NCBI RefSeq assembly: GCF_014851395.1
Contig: NW_024044348.1
Span: 27,128,676 to 27,192,675, forward strand
Direction of reading: 5' to 3'
Length of the DNA stretch: 64,000 bases
DNA from: Micropterus salmoides
Taxonomy: Eukaryota; Chordata; Actinopteri; Centrarchiformes; Centrarchidae
Part shown: positions 25,352-37,779 of the stretch, one piece after another
How positions within the stretch are numbered: the first letter of the stretch is position 1
How the letters are laid out: every line of letters starts with the position of its first letter
Notes under the pieces: model-generated
Seen by the model: the letters and a program-made list of their open reading frames with translations, nothing else
Database searches by the model: none
What the model was told of the DNA's origin: nothing
Translations under genes and position numbers: made by a program

Positions 25352-25844
25352 ACATACTTTTGTGACCTGGGGAGATAACTGGGAGAGGCCAATGAAAAAT
25401 GGGAGTCTCCTGGGTAATCGGGAGGTTTGGCAAGTATGGTCATGACTGTTGTCAGGAATGTTTGGGTTGAGGGCTATTTTAATTATTTAACTAATGTACA
25501 GTATTTAGTGACAAATGACCAACTCACCGGGAACACAGATAATCTATGTTGTGGGTTCTGTATGCTCTACTTGACTCCAGTCAGCTGATTTCTTTGTTCT
25601 GTGATGCATTTGGGGCTGTTGCCAACAGGGCAGTTGCAAAGTGCTCTCTAGTGGGCAAACTATGCAACATGCAACTCATTACATAAGTGAAGTTTTCTTT
25701 TTTAATTGTCATTAATGGGCTGTTAAACGCTAATACCAATTTATCTACAATTAGCGCATATATACTAATAATACCGGCATGCATTTACACAGGATAAAAA
25801 CCTGTGTAAATTCTGAATAAATGAGCCTGTCAGCAAACTAGGAA

Positions 25845-25894
<50 letters not shown>

Positions 25895-26329
25895 CTTAAA
25901 AGCACTCTCGTCATGCCCGCTTCCCACTCAGCTGCACTTTGTGCTAAATGCTTAAAGGTTCAGTGTGTAAGATTCAGTGGCATCTAGCGGTGAGGTTGCG
26001 ACCAACTGTCCAGTCAACCACTGCCCTACCCTTTCTAAGTATGTAGGACAGCTATGGTGGCTGATACAGCACAAAAGGTGCAGAGAGTGGCCAGTCAAGA
26101 AATTAGGTTTCTTCAGGTAGATATATTAAGAAATTATATTTTCTTAATTATTCAGTAAAACCATATGTTATTGCAACTTGGACACTGACAGATAACATGG
26201 AAAATGTAAGCCAAGAGTGTGAAGCACTATCACTATTTCTGCACCACAGTCCATTTTAAACCACATAATAGATTTATTGTTTATACAAACAATGACAAGG
26301 GAAACACGTTGATTCTGTCAGTGATTATG
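25352..26329. other. no gene seen; (TA)n at 25850-25892
   Basis: Intergenic with a (TA)n microsatellite of about 43 bp. Nothing else can be supported. Confidence 0.55.
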
Positions 26330-26460
26330 TATCAACCAACAATATCTGTCTCGCAGCCAGATTATGGTGCTTTGATAGCGGTGCTTCAAAAAATCTCAGT
26401 AATGGCAGCAACTGTTGCTCACATAATCATTTCCTCTTTAACGGTTTTACCTACAGAATA

Positions 26461-28068
26461 CAGTGCCTTGCGAAAGTATTCGTCCCCCTTGAACTTTTCG
26501 ACCTTTTGCCACATTTCAGGCTTCAAACTGCAATTTTTTGTGAAGAATCAACAACAAGTGGGACACAATTATGAATGAAATTTATTGGATATTTCAAACC
26601 TTTTTAACAAATAAAAAACTGAAAAATTGGGCGTGCAAAATTATTCAGCCCCTTTACTTTCAGTGCAGCAAACTCTCTCCAGACGTTCAGTGAGGATCTC
26701 TGAATGATCCAATGTTGACCTAAATGACTAATGATGATAAATAGAATCCACCTGTGTGAAATCAAGTCTCCGTATAAATGCACCTGCTCTACGATAGTCT
26801 CAGAGGTCCGTTTAAAGCGCAGAGAGCATCATGAAGAACAAGGAACACACCAGGCAGGTCCGAGATACTGTTGTGGAAAAGTTTAAAGCCGGATTTGGAT
26901 ACAAAAAGATTTCCCAAGCTTTAAACATCCCAAGGAGCACTGTGCAAGCGATAATATTGAAATGGAAGGAGTATCAGACCACTGCAAATCTACGAAGAGC
27001 CGGCCGTCCCTCTAAACTTTCAGCTCTTACAAGGAGAAGACTGATCAGAGATGCAGCCAAGAGGCCCATGATCACTCTGGATGAATTGCAGAGATCTACA
27101 GCTGAGGTGGGAGACTCTGTCCATAGGACAACAATCAGTTGTATACTGCACAAATCTGGCCTTTATGGAAGAGTGGCAAGAAGAAAGCCATTTCTTAAAG
27201 ATATCCATAAAAAGTCTTGTTTAAAGTTTGCCACAAGCCACCTGGGAGACACACCAAACATGTGGAAGAAGGTGCTCTGGTCAGATGAAACCAAAATCGA
27301 ACTTTTTGGCAACAATGCAAAACGTTATGTTTGGCGTAAAGGCAACACAGCTCATCACCCTGAACACACCATCCCCACTGTCAAACATGGTGGTGGCAGC
27401 ATCATGGTTTGGGCCTGCTTTTCTTCAGCAGGGACAGGTAAGATGGTTAAAATTGATGGGAAGATGGATGGAGCCAAATACAGGACCATTCTGGAAGAAA
27501 ACCTGATGGAGTCTGCAAAAGACCTGAGACTGGGATGGAGATTTGTCTTCCAACAAGACAATGATCCAAAACATAAAGCAAAATCTACACTGGAATGGTT
27601 CACAAATAAACATATCCAGATGTTAGAATGGCCAAGTCAAAGTCCAGACCTGAATCCAATCGAGAATCTGTGGAAAGAACTGAAAACTGCTGTTCACAAA
27701 TGCTCTCCATCCAACCTCATTGAGCTCGAGCTGTTTTGCAAGGAGGAATGGGCAAAAATTTCTGTCTCTCGATGTGCAAAACTGATAGAGACGTACCACA
27801 AGTGACCCACAGCTTTAATCGCAGCAAAAGGTGGCGCTACAAAGTATTAACTTAAGGGGGCTGAATGATTTTGCACGCCCAATTTTTCAGTTTTTTATTT
27901 GTTAAAAAAGGTTGAAATATCCAATAAATTTCGTTCCACTTCATGATTGTGTCCCACTTGTTGTTGGTTCTTCACAAAAAATTGCAGTTTTATATCTTTA
28001 TGTTTGAAGCCTGCAATGTGGCAAAAGGTCGAAAAGTTCAAGGGGCCGAATACTTTTGCAAGGCACTG
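26461..28068 (+). mobile_element. Tc1-like transposon, 1608 bp, near complete
   Basis: The termini begin CAGTGCCTTGC on both ends and sit between TA dinucleotides (26459-26460 and 28069-28070). The inverted repeats are long, about 200 bp (26461-26650 against 27860-28068). The left one lacks a short block present in the right one (near TAAAGATATAAAAC, 27985-28005). It carries one transposase gene on the plus strand. Among the three Tc1 families with a visible coding region here it is by far the best preserved, which suggests recent insertion. Confidence 0.95.
26831..27805 (+). CDS. Tc1-like transposase, DD34E, C-terminally truncated by a nonsense codon
   Basis: A 324-codon open frame from the ATG at 26831. 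The N-terminal bipartite helix-turn-helix DNA-binding region spans roughly residues 1-115, with a GRPSK motif at 58-62 between the two subdomains. The catalytic triad is visible: D152 (WSDETKIELF), D243 (FQQDNDPKH) and E278 (NPIENLW), with 34 residues between D243 and E278. The glycine-rich box HGGGSIMVW is at about 186-194. The frame stops at TGA after ETYHK. The reading continues in the same frame after the stop with the expected family ending (AAKGGATKY, then TAA), so about 15 residues are lost, most simply by CGA to TGA. Cuts and joins DNA at the inverted repeats in the nucleus; activity of the shortened protein is unknown. Confidence 0.93.
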   Translation: MKNKEHTRQVRDTVVEKFKAGFGYKKISQALNIPRSTVQAIILKWKEYQTTANLRRAGRPSKLSALTRRRLIRDAAKRPMITLDELQRSTAEVGDSVHRTTISCILHKSGLYGRVARRKPFLKDIHKKSCLKFATSHLGDTPNMWKKVLWSDETKIELFGNNAKRYVWRKGNTAHHPEHTIPTVKHGGGSIMVWACFSSAGTGKMVKIDGKMDGAKYRTILEENLMESAKDLRLGWRFVFQQDNDPKHKAKSTLEWFTNKHIQMLEWPSQSPDLNPIENLWKELKTAVHKCSPSNLIELELFCKEEWAKISVSRCAKLIETYHK

Positions 28069-28506
28069 TAAAAGCGCGAGAAGATTGTTTACTGTAATGC
28101 AGTTTTTGGAGTTGAACTGAGCTTTTACTTTGAACGACATTAAAAGACTCTGTAGCCTGCTTGACACACCCACGAAAGAGGAAAACGTGATTCCCCTAAA
28201 TGTCCTCTGCCAGGAGCTACTGGGGAAATGCAAAAGCGTCCGTAGGTTGATGGATCAAACAACAGAAAACAGACATTGCACCACATGCAGTAATTTGAGC
28301 CTGAAAAACAGTCGCTTACAGAATCCATTTGTTTTCAGCCTCTGTAAAAACATGACGACGCAGTTATGTAGATAGAAATGGCTCATTCAAAGGTAATAAA
28401 AACATAACAATTTTGTATTTATGTCTTTATATCCCACTGACAGCATAATTATGGATCTTATGTTGCATTTCTGTCAATAGATCGCTAGAATCTAAAAGAA
28501 AATAGA

Positions 28507-28818
28507 ATGCTAACATGCTGATGTTCAGCAGGTAAAATGTTTTCCATCCAAATGTTCACTGTCTTAGTTTAGTGTGTCAGCATGCTAACATTTGCTAAGT
28601 AGCATTAAACACAAAGTGCAGCTGAGGCTGATGGCAATGTCATTAGTTTTGCACATATCGGTTTATTAACCATAGAATAATGTAAAAAACATTGACGTGG
28701 TAATAGCGCTATAGGAAAAGTTAAGGAGTTAAGTTACTACAGTTCATCCTGAGGGAACATAAATATCTGACCAAACTTCATGGCAATCCATCAAATACTT
28801 AGTGAGACATTTCACTTA
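28507..28818. repeat. teleost dispersed repeat
   Basis: Contains the blocks 'TAACATGCTGATGTTCAGCA', 'GTGCAGCTGAGGCTGATGG', 'TTCATCCTGAGGGAACAT' and 'CTTCATGGCAATCCATC', which occur in this order in a non-coding repeat found across many fish genomes. No coding capacity. Class uncertain. Confidence 0.65.
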
Positions 28819-29559
28819 AGAAAAACAAATGTCAACTTCAAGTTGCAAATTCAGTCTGTATTATAAGTAGCTTAGTGCTATTTTTTGTTTGACTTGTGGA
28901 AATAGACATACTGTAGCGTTTAGAATAAATGGCTGGGGATGCTGGAGTGCCACATGTCCGTTTAGAGAACCACAGACACTTAAGCAGTTTGGTGGAAAGT
29001 GATGACACCCATTTCTCTGACCATCTGCCACGGGTTTTCCTCTGTGCTCTGCAGTCTGGACGGAAACAGGGGCAGACTGTGGTGATCTAATGTTGAAACT
29101 GAGACACAGCAGCCTTCCAACTGGGCAGTACGTCCCTGCCTGGTTATTGATGGTCAGAGTTGGAGATGCAGCCACAAGGAAGTTATACATCTTAAACTGT
29201 CACTGCTGATATTTGCAGACAACCTACCCAAACGCACATGCACACATGCATATACAAATATACACTTAACCATATTAGCAAATATATGTAAAAAAAAAAA
29301 ATAAGAAAAGCCATAACACTGTATGTCATTGAGCAAATGGGCTACTTGCATACAGGATGTGAATGAAGTGTGAAAAGTGGTGCTATTCAAGTGATTATGA
29401 TTAATGTCAAAACTCACTGTGCAGCAGCTACGGCTGAGTGTCTTCATATAAGATTATGTTCCACACTATGAAGCGATGTCATAGATTTGCAAGGCAGCAC
29501 ATGCATGCAAGCGCCTCCACATTTCATTAACACTGAACATGTTGAAAAGCCCTAACAGA
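28819..29559. other. no gene seen
   Basis: Intergenic; open frames of about 100 codons on the minus strand do not resemble known proteins. Confidence 0.5.
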
Positions 29560-29736
29560 ATTTTATGTGGCATTACAAACATTATGGGCAGGTCATCTGT
29601 AGCCTTGACAGAAAATACCAGAGGGGATCTTAATAGTTGGAGGGTGGAAAAAATAGCCGATAAACCACATTGTAAAGCCATTATCTCTTGTCTTCAATAC
29701 TAAACCACTGTCTGTTTTTTTTCTCTTCAGGTTTCC
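29560..29736. repeat. 177-bp duplicated segment, copy 1
   Basis: Identical to 31865-32041 except one base (CACTG here, CATTG there). It starts ATTTTATGTGGCATTAC and ends with a T-rich tract and TTCAGGTTTCC, which looks like a splice acceptor. It has no inverted termini or A-tail. No gene is known on this strand here. Confidence 0.97.
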
Positions 29737-31864
29737 CTCATGCTCAAATCCAGTCAGATAGAGAGGTATTTAACAGCTCGCCACTGAATTAAAACCATGT
29801 AAGCTGCTGTGCAGGAGACAGAGCCAGCATTTACCTCTCAGCCAGGCTATAGGTTGGTAAGGGGCCCCCGGATTCAGACTGAGCAGAGAGCGATCCAACT
29901 GAGGCCCAAAGCTGTAATTACACATGAACAGATGGCCTTGCTGGAGGATTCTCCTCCCTCAGTCCCTCCTTCTCCTAGACCTACTACCTGCAGCGCACTG
30001 AGCTCTTGCTGTCCTCAAAGCGTTGTTGCACATAGATTATTATCCACAGTAAATAGGGGTGGGGTGGTGGCAGGTTGGCTTTACAGTTAAAGAGACGACT
30101 GTGTTACCAGGGAGTCATAGGCTCCTTCACTGAAACAGCCAAACCATCATGCCCCCCATAGCTAACAATCTTTGAGCAGAGTATAAAACCATGTGAATCC
30201 TAATACCATGTATTGTGCACATTCTGCTAAGAAGACATCCCTGAGCCTGAATATTTGTTCCACAGCATTTCATGAGACAGAAATATATTAGGCATAACAT
30301 GAAAAACGTTTACTTTCTCTCAGATCTAAATGAATGCTGCATTCACTGACTGCAGCTGTAAGAAAAAAACGGTATACAATGCAGTTGGCATAGTCTGAGT
30401 GTGTGGACTCCCATGAGATAAAGATGGAGTTGGATAGATACTTGCTGTGCTAGCCATGTCCTTTGTTCTTTCTTTGAAATCATGCAGGTGATTTATGAGT
30501 GAGGAATACAAATAATGCCTCTGTGGTGTTTCATCAGTGGCCCAGTGCAGAGCCAGACAGAAACAGAAAGATATATAAGTCCAATTCTGGTTGTTCTTTA
30601 AAAAGGCGGCAAAAACAGGGAGAAACTCAATCTGATTTTATTTACCCCTTAACTAAAGCTTCATGCAAAGTACTTAGGGGCGCCATACAAATGATTCAAG
30701 GGCCCCAGACCTCTGGAACAAAACAAGAGATTGTTGATATTTACTGTTTCAGGGGCCCAATTGAGCTGTTTTTGAAAATGCCTGATAGAGATAAGACATC
30801 TGTGGGCTTTAAAATGTAATGATTTGTCAAATCAAAGTGATATACTTCCCATTTGAGCAATCTGGCGACAAGATTCTGGATGCAGGCACGTCTTTTTAAT
30901 CAAAAGCTGCAAAATGAAACTGTGCGCAGTCAACTGAAAACTACACCCAGATGACTGTATCGCAGAGGGAAATAAATTATGTTTCCCCCGCCCTTGTCGT
31001 CATGTGTGTTTGCTATAAAACTGTCTACCAGCAGAGGCATTCACAGCATTGTTTGCACCAACTACACGCTAACGGTTGGCTGCTCAGTGTCATGCTTCAT
31101 TTCAACGTCTCATCTATCAGGGTCGAAACGGCAGTGCTGTTATCCCACACGCCCTTACAGGGGTCGCTGCAACAATCCATTACCGTGTCTAATGACCATC
31201 AGATCCCACCTTGTGTCTCTAAGGTGCTGCGTTACTTAGTGCTCAACAACTATAGTGTCCACCTTTGTGGTGTAATGGCTGGCTCTTGCTTACCCATTGT
31301 GGCTGTAGACCTCTGTTTAATAGCAGGCTCCCGTGCCCACTGAGACACATAACTCTGTAATTACACTCACCCAGAATGGTTAGGGAGAGAGGGCAGGGCA
31401 CACGTACACCCATAGGACACACTTAAAACACATATTTAATCACATACTATGTATATACTGTAGTTCATGGGGACACAACACACACACAGTATATCCACAT
31501 TGACGGTATAGGTCACACAATGTTATCTTTCTTATAGCACATACTGTATATATTACACACACACAAACACATGGTCCTGATGATTTATTAAAGGAGAAGG
31601 AGAAAAGGAGAAGCACAAAACAGCAGTGATAGAGAGGGAGGGGGAAAGCCGCGGGGGAGATGAAATGGGCCAGAGACCTGGACGACTTGTCACAGTGATA
31701 CTGTGTGAGTGACTTTCTCCGGGTTCTCTAGACATTTTCACTTGTCAAACACAGGTGTAAAAAATAACTAATGATGACTGTGTGTAATGCACATCTACGT
31801 GCAAATGTATGAAAATGTGAACATGCCATGGACACTGCTTTTAATTCCATTGTGGGAAATTGGC
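29737..31864. other. no gene seen
   Basis: Spacer between the two 177-bp copies. Open frames of up to 130 codons (30951-31343) show no recognised domain. Confidence 0.5.
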
Positions 31865-32041
31865 ATTTTATGTGGCATTACAAACATTATGGGCAGGTCA
31901 TCTGTAGCCTTGACAGAAAATACCAGAGGGGATCTTAATAGTTGGAGGGTGGAAAAAATAGCCGATAAACCACATTGTAAAGCCATTATCTCTTGTCTTC
32001 AATACTAAACCATTGTCTGTTTTTTTTCTCTTCAGGTTTCC
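31865..32041. repeat. 177-bp duplicated segment, copy 2
   Basis: Same orientation as copy 1, 176 of 177 bases identical. It is bracketed by an imperfect direct repeat, TTCCATTGTGGGAAATT just before and TTCCATTGTGGGGAATT at its right end, differing at one base. This copy therefore looks like the inserted one, with 'TTTCC' microhomology at the right junction. Confidence 0.95.
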
Positions 32042-32929
32042 ATTGTGGGGAATTTGTGAGGGCACTATATAGTGAATGAAAATCACACTAAGAATTAAGG
32101 ACACTCAAACAAAATGGCAGAGGGTAAATGTAGTGCTATATGCACAGTGAACCTGGCTCTGGAACACTTAAAAGAGATGCAGCCATTTTAAATGTTATTA
32201 GCTAGGTTTGACAAGTTAATTGTCCTGCTTTGAAAAAGGTCTGTCTGCCAGAATGAAAGAAATATCTAGGGAGGTGTCCAGAGCCACTAAACCTGTGCTT
32301 TTTAATGCTATGAGAAATAAAAATAGTCTGGTGGTGTGCTGGGAATGTAGGCATTTTAATATCTCATAAATTAAATCGTTCACATAGCACCCACTTGGTT
32401 TATTAAATCTACCTGGAATGTATAAGAATGTGTTGCTTGTTTTCATAGATATCAGGCTCTTACCACATTTTCTTTAATGCAGTACTGACAAATATATCAT
32501 TATAAAATTCACATGCATACCTCCAACAGCAATTCAGTTTAGTTTGCATTCATGCACTTACTTGCTTCTTTTAGCAACTTTTTTTCCAGATCATAAAGGA
32601 AACCCAGTACAGCGCATGTGTGACAGTGAACTAAAATCTTACAATGCTTACAATATCCTCGCTTATTTAACTAATGTCATCAGTCTGTAGATGATAAATC
32701 AAATTCATTACACCAGTTTATGGGTGCCCCACACGACAACCTTTGTAGTCAGAGGTCAAAACAAAACACACAACAGCAGACCATCAAAACGCTCAAAGAC
32801 CCACACAAAGCTGAACCAGAATCAAAGACACTATCATAAAATACAGTCTGCATTATCATCTCTAATTCCTAATTCTTATCATTTCAAGTTATAAGTTTCA
32901 ACTTACTCTTGTTAGTGGAATTGTGAATT

Positions 32930-33015
32930 GTTGGATCTCCTCCCTGCTCTATATAAAAAGTGCAATGAGATGACTTTTGTTATGAATTGGCGCTACTTAA
33001 ATAAAACTGAAACTG
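32930..33015 (+). repeat. 3' tail of a dispersed retroelement
   Basis: Contains 'TATAAAAAGTGCAATGAGAT' and 'ATTGGCGCTACTTAAATAAA' followed by CTGAAACTGAATAC. It resembles the end of the repeat at 55547-55918 (TTTGGCGCTATATAAATAAA, then TTGAATTGAATTG). A short retroelement 3' fragment. Confidence 0.6.
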
Positions 33016-33619
33016 AATACATTTGAAATAACAAATCTGGATTTTAACGTTTACCTAGCCAGGTAAAACTCCTGAATTTCACAGCGAAAACAAATGGCTG
33101 CTTATTGTAAAAAAGACTCACAAAAGACTTAAAATGAAATAACGAACTCTATATTAATGTCAAAATGTTTCTCTACAATAACTAATCCTCTGTTTCACTG
33201 TTCATGAGTATAAGCACCAGTGTTAACTGACAATTACATAAAATATGGATACAGAGGTAATGAAATAATATGTCAGCTAGCTAACATCAGATGGCTCATT
33301 TTATGTAAAAGAAATGCTAATTACAAAACTCTGAAGGTAGAAAAGTTAAGTGTTTTAAAGAAGCTAGATACAATGTCTCCACCAGCATGTGATGTGGACA
33401 GACAAGACGTTCAACTAACATAAAGGTTACGAAATGGTGGTCCATTTTTAATGGTGTCTAAAATCGTATTTCAAGATTCTTGAATATAAGGCATGAACAT
33501 GGGAAATACATTGTAATATTTACAATTACAGGTAAGAAAGACGCCCCTGAACTGTTGTTTTTGCTTCTTTTGGGGGGTTAGACACCCCCTAATCTCCCCG
33601 TAATTCGAACAATGGTTGT
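33016..33619. other. no gene seen
   Basis: A/T-rich intergenic DNA with nothing recognisable. Confidence 0.5.
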
Positions 33620-33712
33620 GTGTGTAGCATGGAGGAACTACAAATTTCATTTCGTTATGCAGCCTTTTGCTGTATAATGACAAATAAACAACCTTGTACC
33701 TTGTTCCTTTTT
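33620..33712 (+). repeat. LINE-like 3' tail
   Basis: Has 'CTACAAATTTCATTTCGTTATG', then 'ATAATGACAAATAAACAACC' and the short repeat TTGTACCTTGTTCC. This is the usual layout of a fish LINE 3' end: a conserved stem block, an ACAAATAAA-like signal and a short tandem tail. 5'-truncated to under 200 bp. Confidence 0.6.
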
Positions 33713-36370
33713 ATGTTGTGTTTTAATTTAGTATTGCATTGTGTTTCTTTGCATTCTAATTGCATTTGATTTCTTTATTGTATACTGTGTACTGGATCAG
33801 GTTGTGTTCTCTTGCGTATTGCATATTATCATGTTGTATCATATTACATGAAGCAGCGATATAAACTAACTTTAATAAATGTAATGCATTATATCAGATT
33901 TATAGATGTGTGCCTGAAGGTTAGAAACCCACTAGTTTGGATCTGGAAAAAACTCCCTGCTGTGAATTACTTATCCCACCCTTGTTGTGAGCTTAATCAA
34001 TCTTCCCCTGAAGAATAAACAGCCCTCTGCTTTGAAGGACACAGAAAAGGCCAGGTTGGATGCTTCACGTCTGTTGGGCTGTTACTCATACATAACAGCT
34101 GGCTGCATTACATTATCACACAGATGGACATGTTCACGTGGCCCATAACTTCTGGATAATGTATCCTCCTCTTGTTGAGTTTCACTGCTGTTATATGCCC
34201 CTGTCATATGCCCAATTAACCGCCCCTGGAATTCATCTAGGCTTTATTCTAGCACTGTAATCCAAAGTATCATTAGTAAGAGCTGCTTGCCAGACCTTGT
34301 GCATGAACACACACACACACACACGGGCAAACGTGCAAAGATAGGGCCGTGAGGTTAACTACATGGTCATCATTTTACCATAAATTATATCAACAAAGCT
34401 CATCCTTAGAGATCAGAATTTGCCCACCCTCAGTTTGTCCTTTGAAATATGCCGCAGATGACGACTAAAAATTCCTGAAGGAGTTGACAATATGCAAATG
34501 AGAGGTCAAGGTTGTAGAAGTCAAAGTTGATGTAATTCTGCATCTTGGCAGCTCTACTGTAGGATGAGTCAGGTTAGTGAATTCCTCTGTTTTCCCTCCC
34601 TTCTGGGGAGCACATGAAGGAGAGTTCCTAGCTCTTTTGTGTGTGTTTTCCTCTTTTATCTTCCTACTTTCACAATCTCTGATTACACAGTGAGGAAACA
34701 AGCTGGTGTGACTGGCATTCCTGTAATATAATTGTAATCTAAATTCAGACACATTCAAATGCACTAAATATTGTCATGACTCTGTAATGTCACACTGTTA
34801 GCTACAGTGTGTTTATTTCAATATGTTCTTTTAATAGTATGGGCTTTTGTAGTTAGTAAAAAATGACATTCTCAGTAACTGACAATGTTCAACTTATTCG
34901 ACGCAGTGGTTTTCTCTTCTTCTCACAGCATTTCTTTGTCCTCTACTCAATACCTTTCAATTCAGAAAGGTATCTAATATCCATAGCTATTATACTGTAG
35001 CTATTATATTGGCTGCTGTATTAGTTATTCTAACACTTCATGGTATTGAATGACCTGTACAGTCTGGATCTTTATTAATTTTGATTGTCCTGTAACAACA
35101 TTGATTTAAATCATCGGCCCTATAAATGACATTTTTCATTCAGATAAAGTGTATTTTTATCCTGAAGAAGGCAATATGTCAAAAAAAGATCAGATTAAGC
35201 AGCGTGTAGTTGTCTCCTCCTTGTTTCAAGATTTTTCTCAACTAACCACAATTCATTCTAATCATTAACCATATCCTAAACTATTCAATTGCCACATGCA
35301 GATACTGTAGCAATAACAAAAAAAAATCCCTTACCAACATCTCACTGACTAGTTAATACATCATATCTTCTCTTAGAAATTTAATAGATTTTAAAAAAGA
35401 GATAACTTTATATATAAAGTTTAAGCTGTACTGCTGGACTTTGTTACCTTTGGACAGAGCATGGGCGTTGCTCACATTTTTAGTCATAGTATAAATAGTA
35501 TTTTACCTTTGAAAATGTATTAAAGGAAACCTGGGGGAGCCAGTGTGCCTGATGGAGCTGATCACATTATTATTATTTATTATCTATGCTTAAGTTTCAG
35601 GCTTATGAAAGGGGAGAGTTATGCAGTTCCACAAGTGTCCGTGAGGTTAGTGGTGCCAGCCGGCCGGCCAGTCAAGCCCCCAGAGCCCTCTGGTCCCAGT
35701 TACTCAGATCACTGCAGCAGCAACAACAGAGCAACAGAGGAAAGGCCACAACTGTAAGATAGTTTCAATGTCCGTACTGCTGTTATTCTGTCTTTATAAT
35801 CTGATTAATGGTTTAACATTTTAAAGTAAATCAAGAAACACCTGGCTCGTGATGTAGCCTACAGAACATTCTCCACTTATAAAACTTATAAGCACATTGG
35901 AAAAATAAACTACAGAGGTATTATGAAAGGGGGCTGTTGCTTTATTATTCTAAATAGACATTACATTGTTAGTGTACAGTTGTGGTTATAGTACTTGTTT
36001 TTAATGTACATTTATTTTATATAGTATAGTAAAATCGTTTTTAAAAAAGTTTTAAAGTTAAAATCTACTTTGCAATAAATCAGATTATGAACTTATTGTT
36101 TTGGGTGATAAAGCCTGGCTGTTATCTTGGAGCAGCCTCTCCATTGTTCTTTGCATTCTTGGTTTTAAGGTCTCATGGATGATGCTGGCTAAGAGAATGC
36201 TCTTTTAGTTGTGTTAGCAAACACGTTAAGTGCAATAGTAAATCAGTGACTTAGTGACTAGTGTTCATTCTGAATAGTAAACCTCATTCACTTAATGGTA
36301 ACGTGAGCTAGTACAGTCTGTGTGTTGGAGATAAATAATTTATGTTAAAGATAGTTAGTTAAATGGTTTA
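33713..36370. other. no gene seen
   Basis: Intergenic, A/T-rich, with a (CA)n run at about 34309-34324. No exon supported. Confidence 0.5.
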
Positions 36371-36371
36371 A

Positions 36372-36688
36372 TTAGGGTTAGGGTTAGAGGGTGACAAACA
36401 TAATCATGACTAGTCGACTAATAAAAAATTGTTAGATTGTGTTTCATCTTATAAGCTACACAGCTATGTTAGCTAAGCAGTGCTGTTTACTTTGATACTG
36501 TGTGTTTAGCTTTAACAGTCTCATTGTACTGTGTTACAGTTTCACAAGATCCCCAATAAACTTCATGGAAGTGAATCACCTGTGTTTTTTGGCCTTGTTT
36601 TGGGAGTGTTTAAACTGAATAGAAACGTAGCCCATGACATTAACAGATTAGTCGACTACAAAAATAATCATTAGTTGCAGCTCTAGGA
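36372..36688. repeat. repeat fragment with TTAGGG triplet and GTCGACTA ends
   Basis: Starts with TTAGGGTTAGGGTTAG (36372-36387), then 'GACTAGTCGACTAATAAAAA' near 36409-36428. It ends with 'GATTAGTCGACTACAAAAA' and 'AATCATTAGTTGCAGCTCTA', which resembles the terminus of a common teleost hAT-type repeat. Non-coding. The three telomere-like units are too few to suggest a telomere relic. Confidence 0.45.
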
Positions 36689-37779
36689 GTTGCATCACAT
36701 CTATGTGTTGTCTGGACTGACAGACCAAGAGATGCACTGCCCAGCAGGGTTAGCAAAACTGGGCAGATTCCTACAGCTGCACATTAACATTACTGTTGAG
36801 TTTTTTTCTCTTCTTGTGCCCGGATAGTCCCTCTTCATCCTCTTATCAACACTGTAAACCCTCACTTTCACGTTTGACATGTTTTGTTGCGATGGTTTAC
36901 GTTAACAACATGCCGACTCCCTGTTAACCAGTAGTTTTATTTTGAAAGTGTAACCAGACTTTGCATATTTATTACCGTTAACTTGACCGGACGTTGCAGA
37001 TGTTTTGTTGCTAACTTGACCGCGGAGCCCCACATGTCCAAAAATGATGCCAAGGGGCCTTGACCATTTTACTGGGGCACAACTCATGAATACAGGGGCA
37101 CATGCCCCTTTAAAAACATGTCTAGCGACGCCTATGGGACAGAGCCAGGCTAGTTTAACAGTTTCCAGTCTACAGTATATGCCAGTGGTCGGCAATAGGC
37201 GGCCTGCGGGTCAGCAATAATATCTGGCCCGTGGCAATATTACTTTGATAGTGGCAAAAAAAAACATTATAGCGGCTGGTGCCTAAACCATGATCTCAGT
37301 CATGGGAGCAAATGTTACTCACATAATCACTTCCTCTTAAGTAATTGTGCCTACAAAATAAAAGCGCGATAATGTCTTTGCAGCAGTACTTTATGTTGTG
37401 TTTAATTGAGAGCTTTTACTTTGGAAATTTATGAAGGAAATTCAAAAGAGTCTGTGGCTTTCTTGACACACCTCTGAAAAACCTGTCAGATAACGTGAGA
37501 TCAGATTTCCCTGAATGAGAAATGCAGGAATTTCTTCTGCCTGGAGATACTGGGGAAATGAAAATAAGCGTCCATAGGATGATATGGACCAATCGCGTGG
37601 GGGAACACACTCCTGTACATGCTTACGTGAACATGTAAAACAATCTCTTCATAATCAATTTGTTGAAAAGGGAGAAAAATAACACTAGCAACAAGAAGGA
37701 ATTGAACATACATCCCTTTGACCGGGAATCCTGTGCACTACTGACTGAGCTGAACAGGCACACAGTAAATGGTGGATTA

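Larger units (their letters stand above)
26330..28262. repeat. old repeat (hAT-related) split by a Tc1 insertion
   Basis: 26330-26460 joined to 28069-28262 resembles 37205-37585: shared words include 'CTCACATAATCA', 'ACTTCCTCTT/ATTTCCTCTT', 'TAAAAGCGCGA', 'GAGCTTTTACTTTG', 'CTTGACACAC' and 'CTACTGGGGAAATG'. The 37.3-kb copy is uninterrupted at the corresponding TA (37359-37360), so it is a paralogous empty site for the Tc1 element. The outer ends of this copy are decayed and approximate. Confidence 0.65.

Noticed and set aside
30951..31343. 130-codon open frame as a gene
   Set aside because: Another frame of the same strand is also open (30979-31239), there is no recognisable domain, and no splice or promoter context.
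36372..36387. Interstitial telomere repeat
   Set aside because: Fewer than three TTAGGG units, and at the edge of a dispersed repeat.
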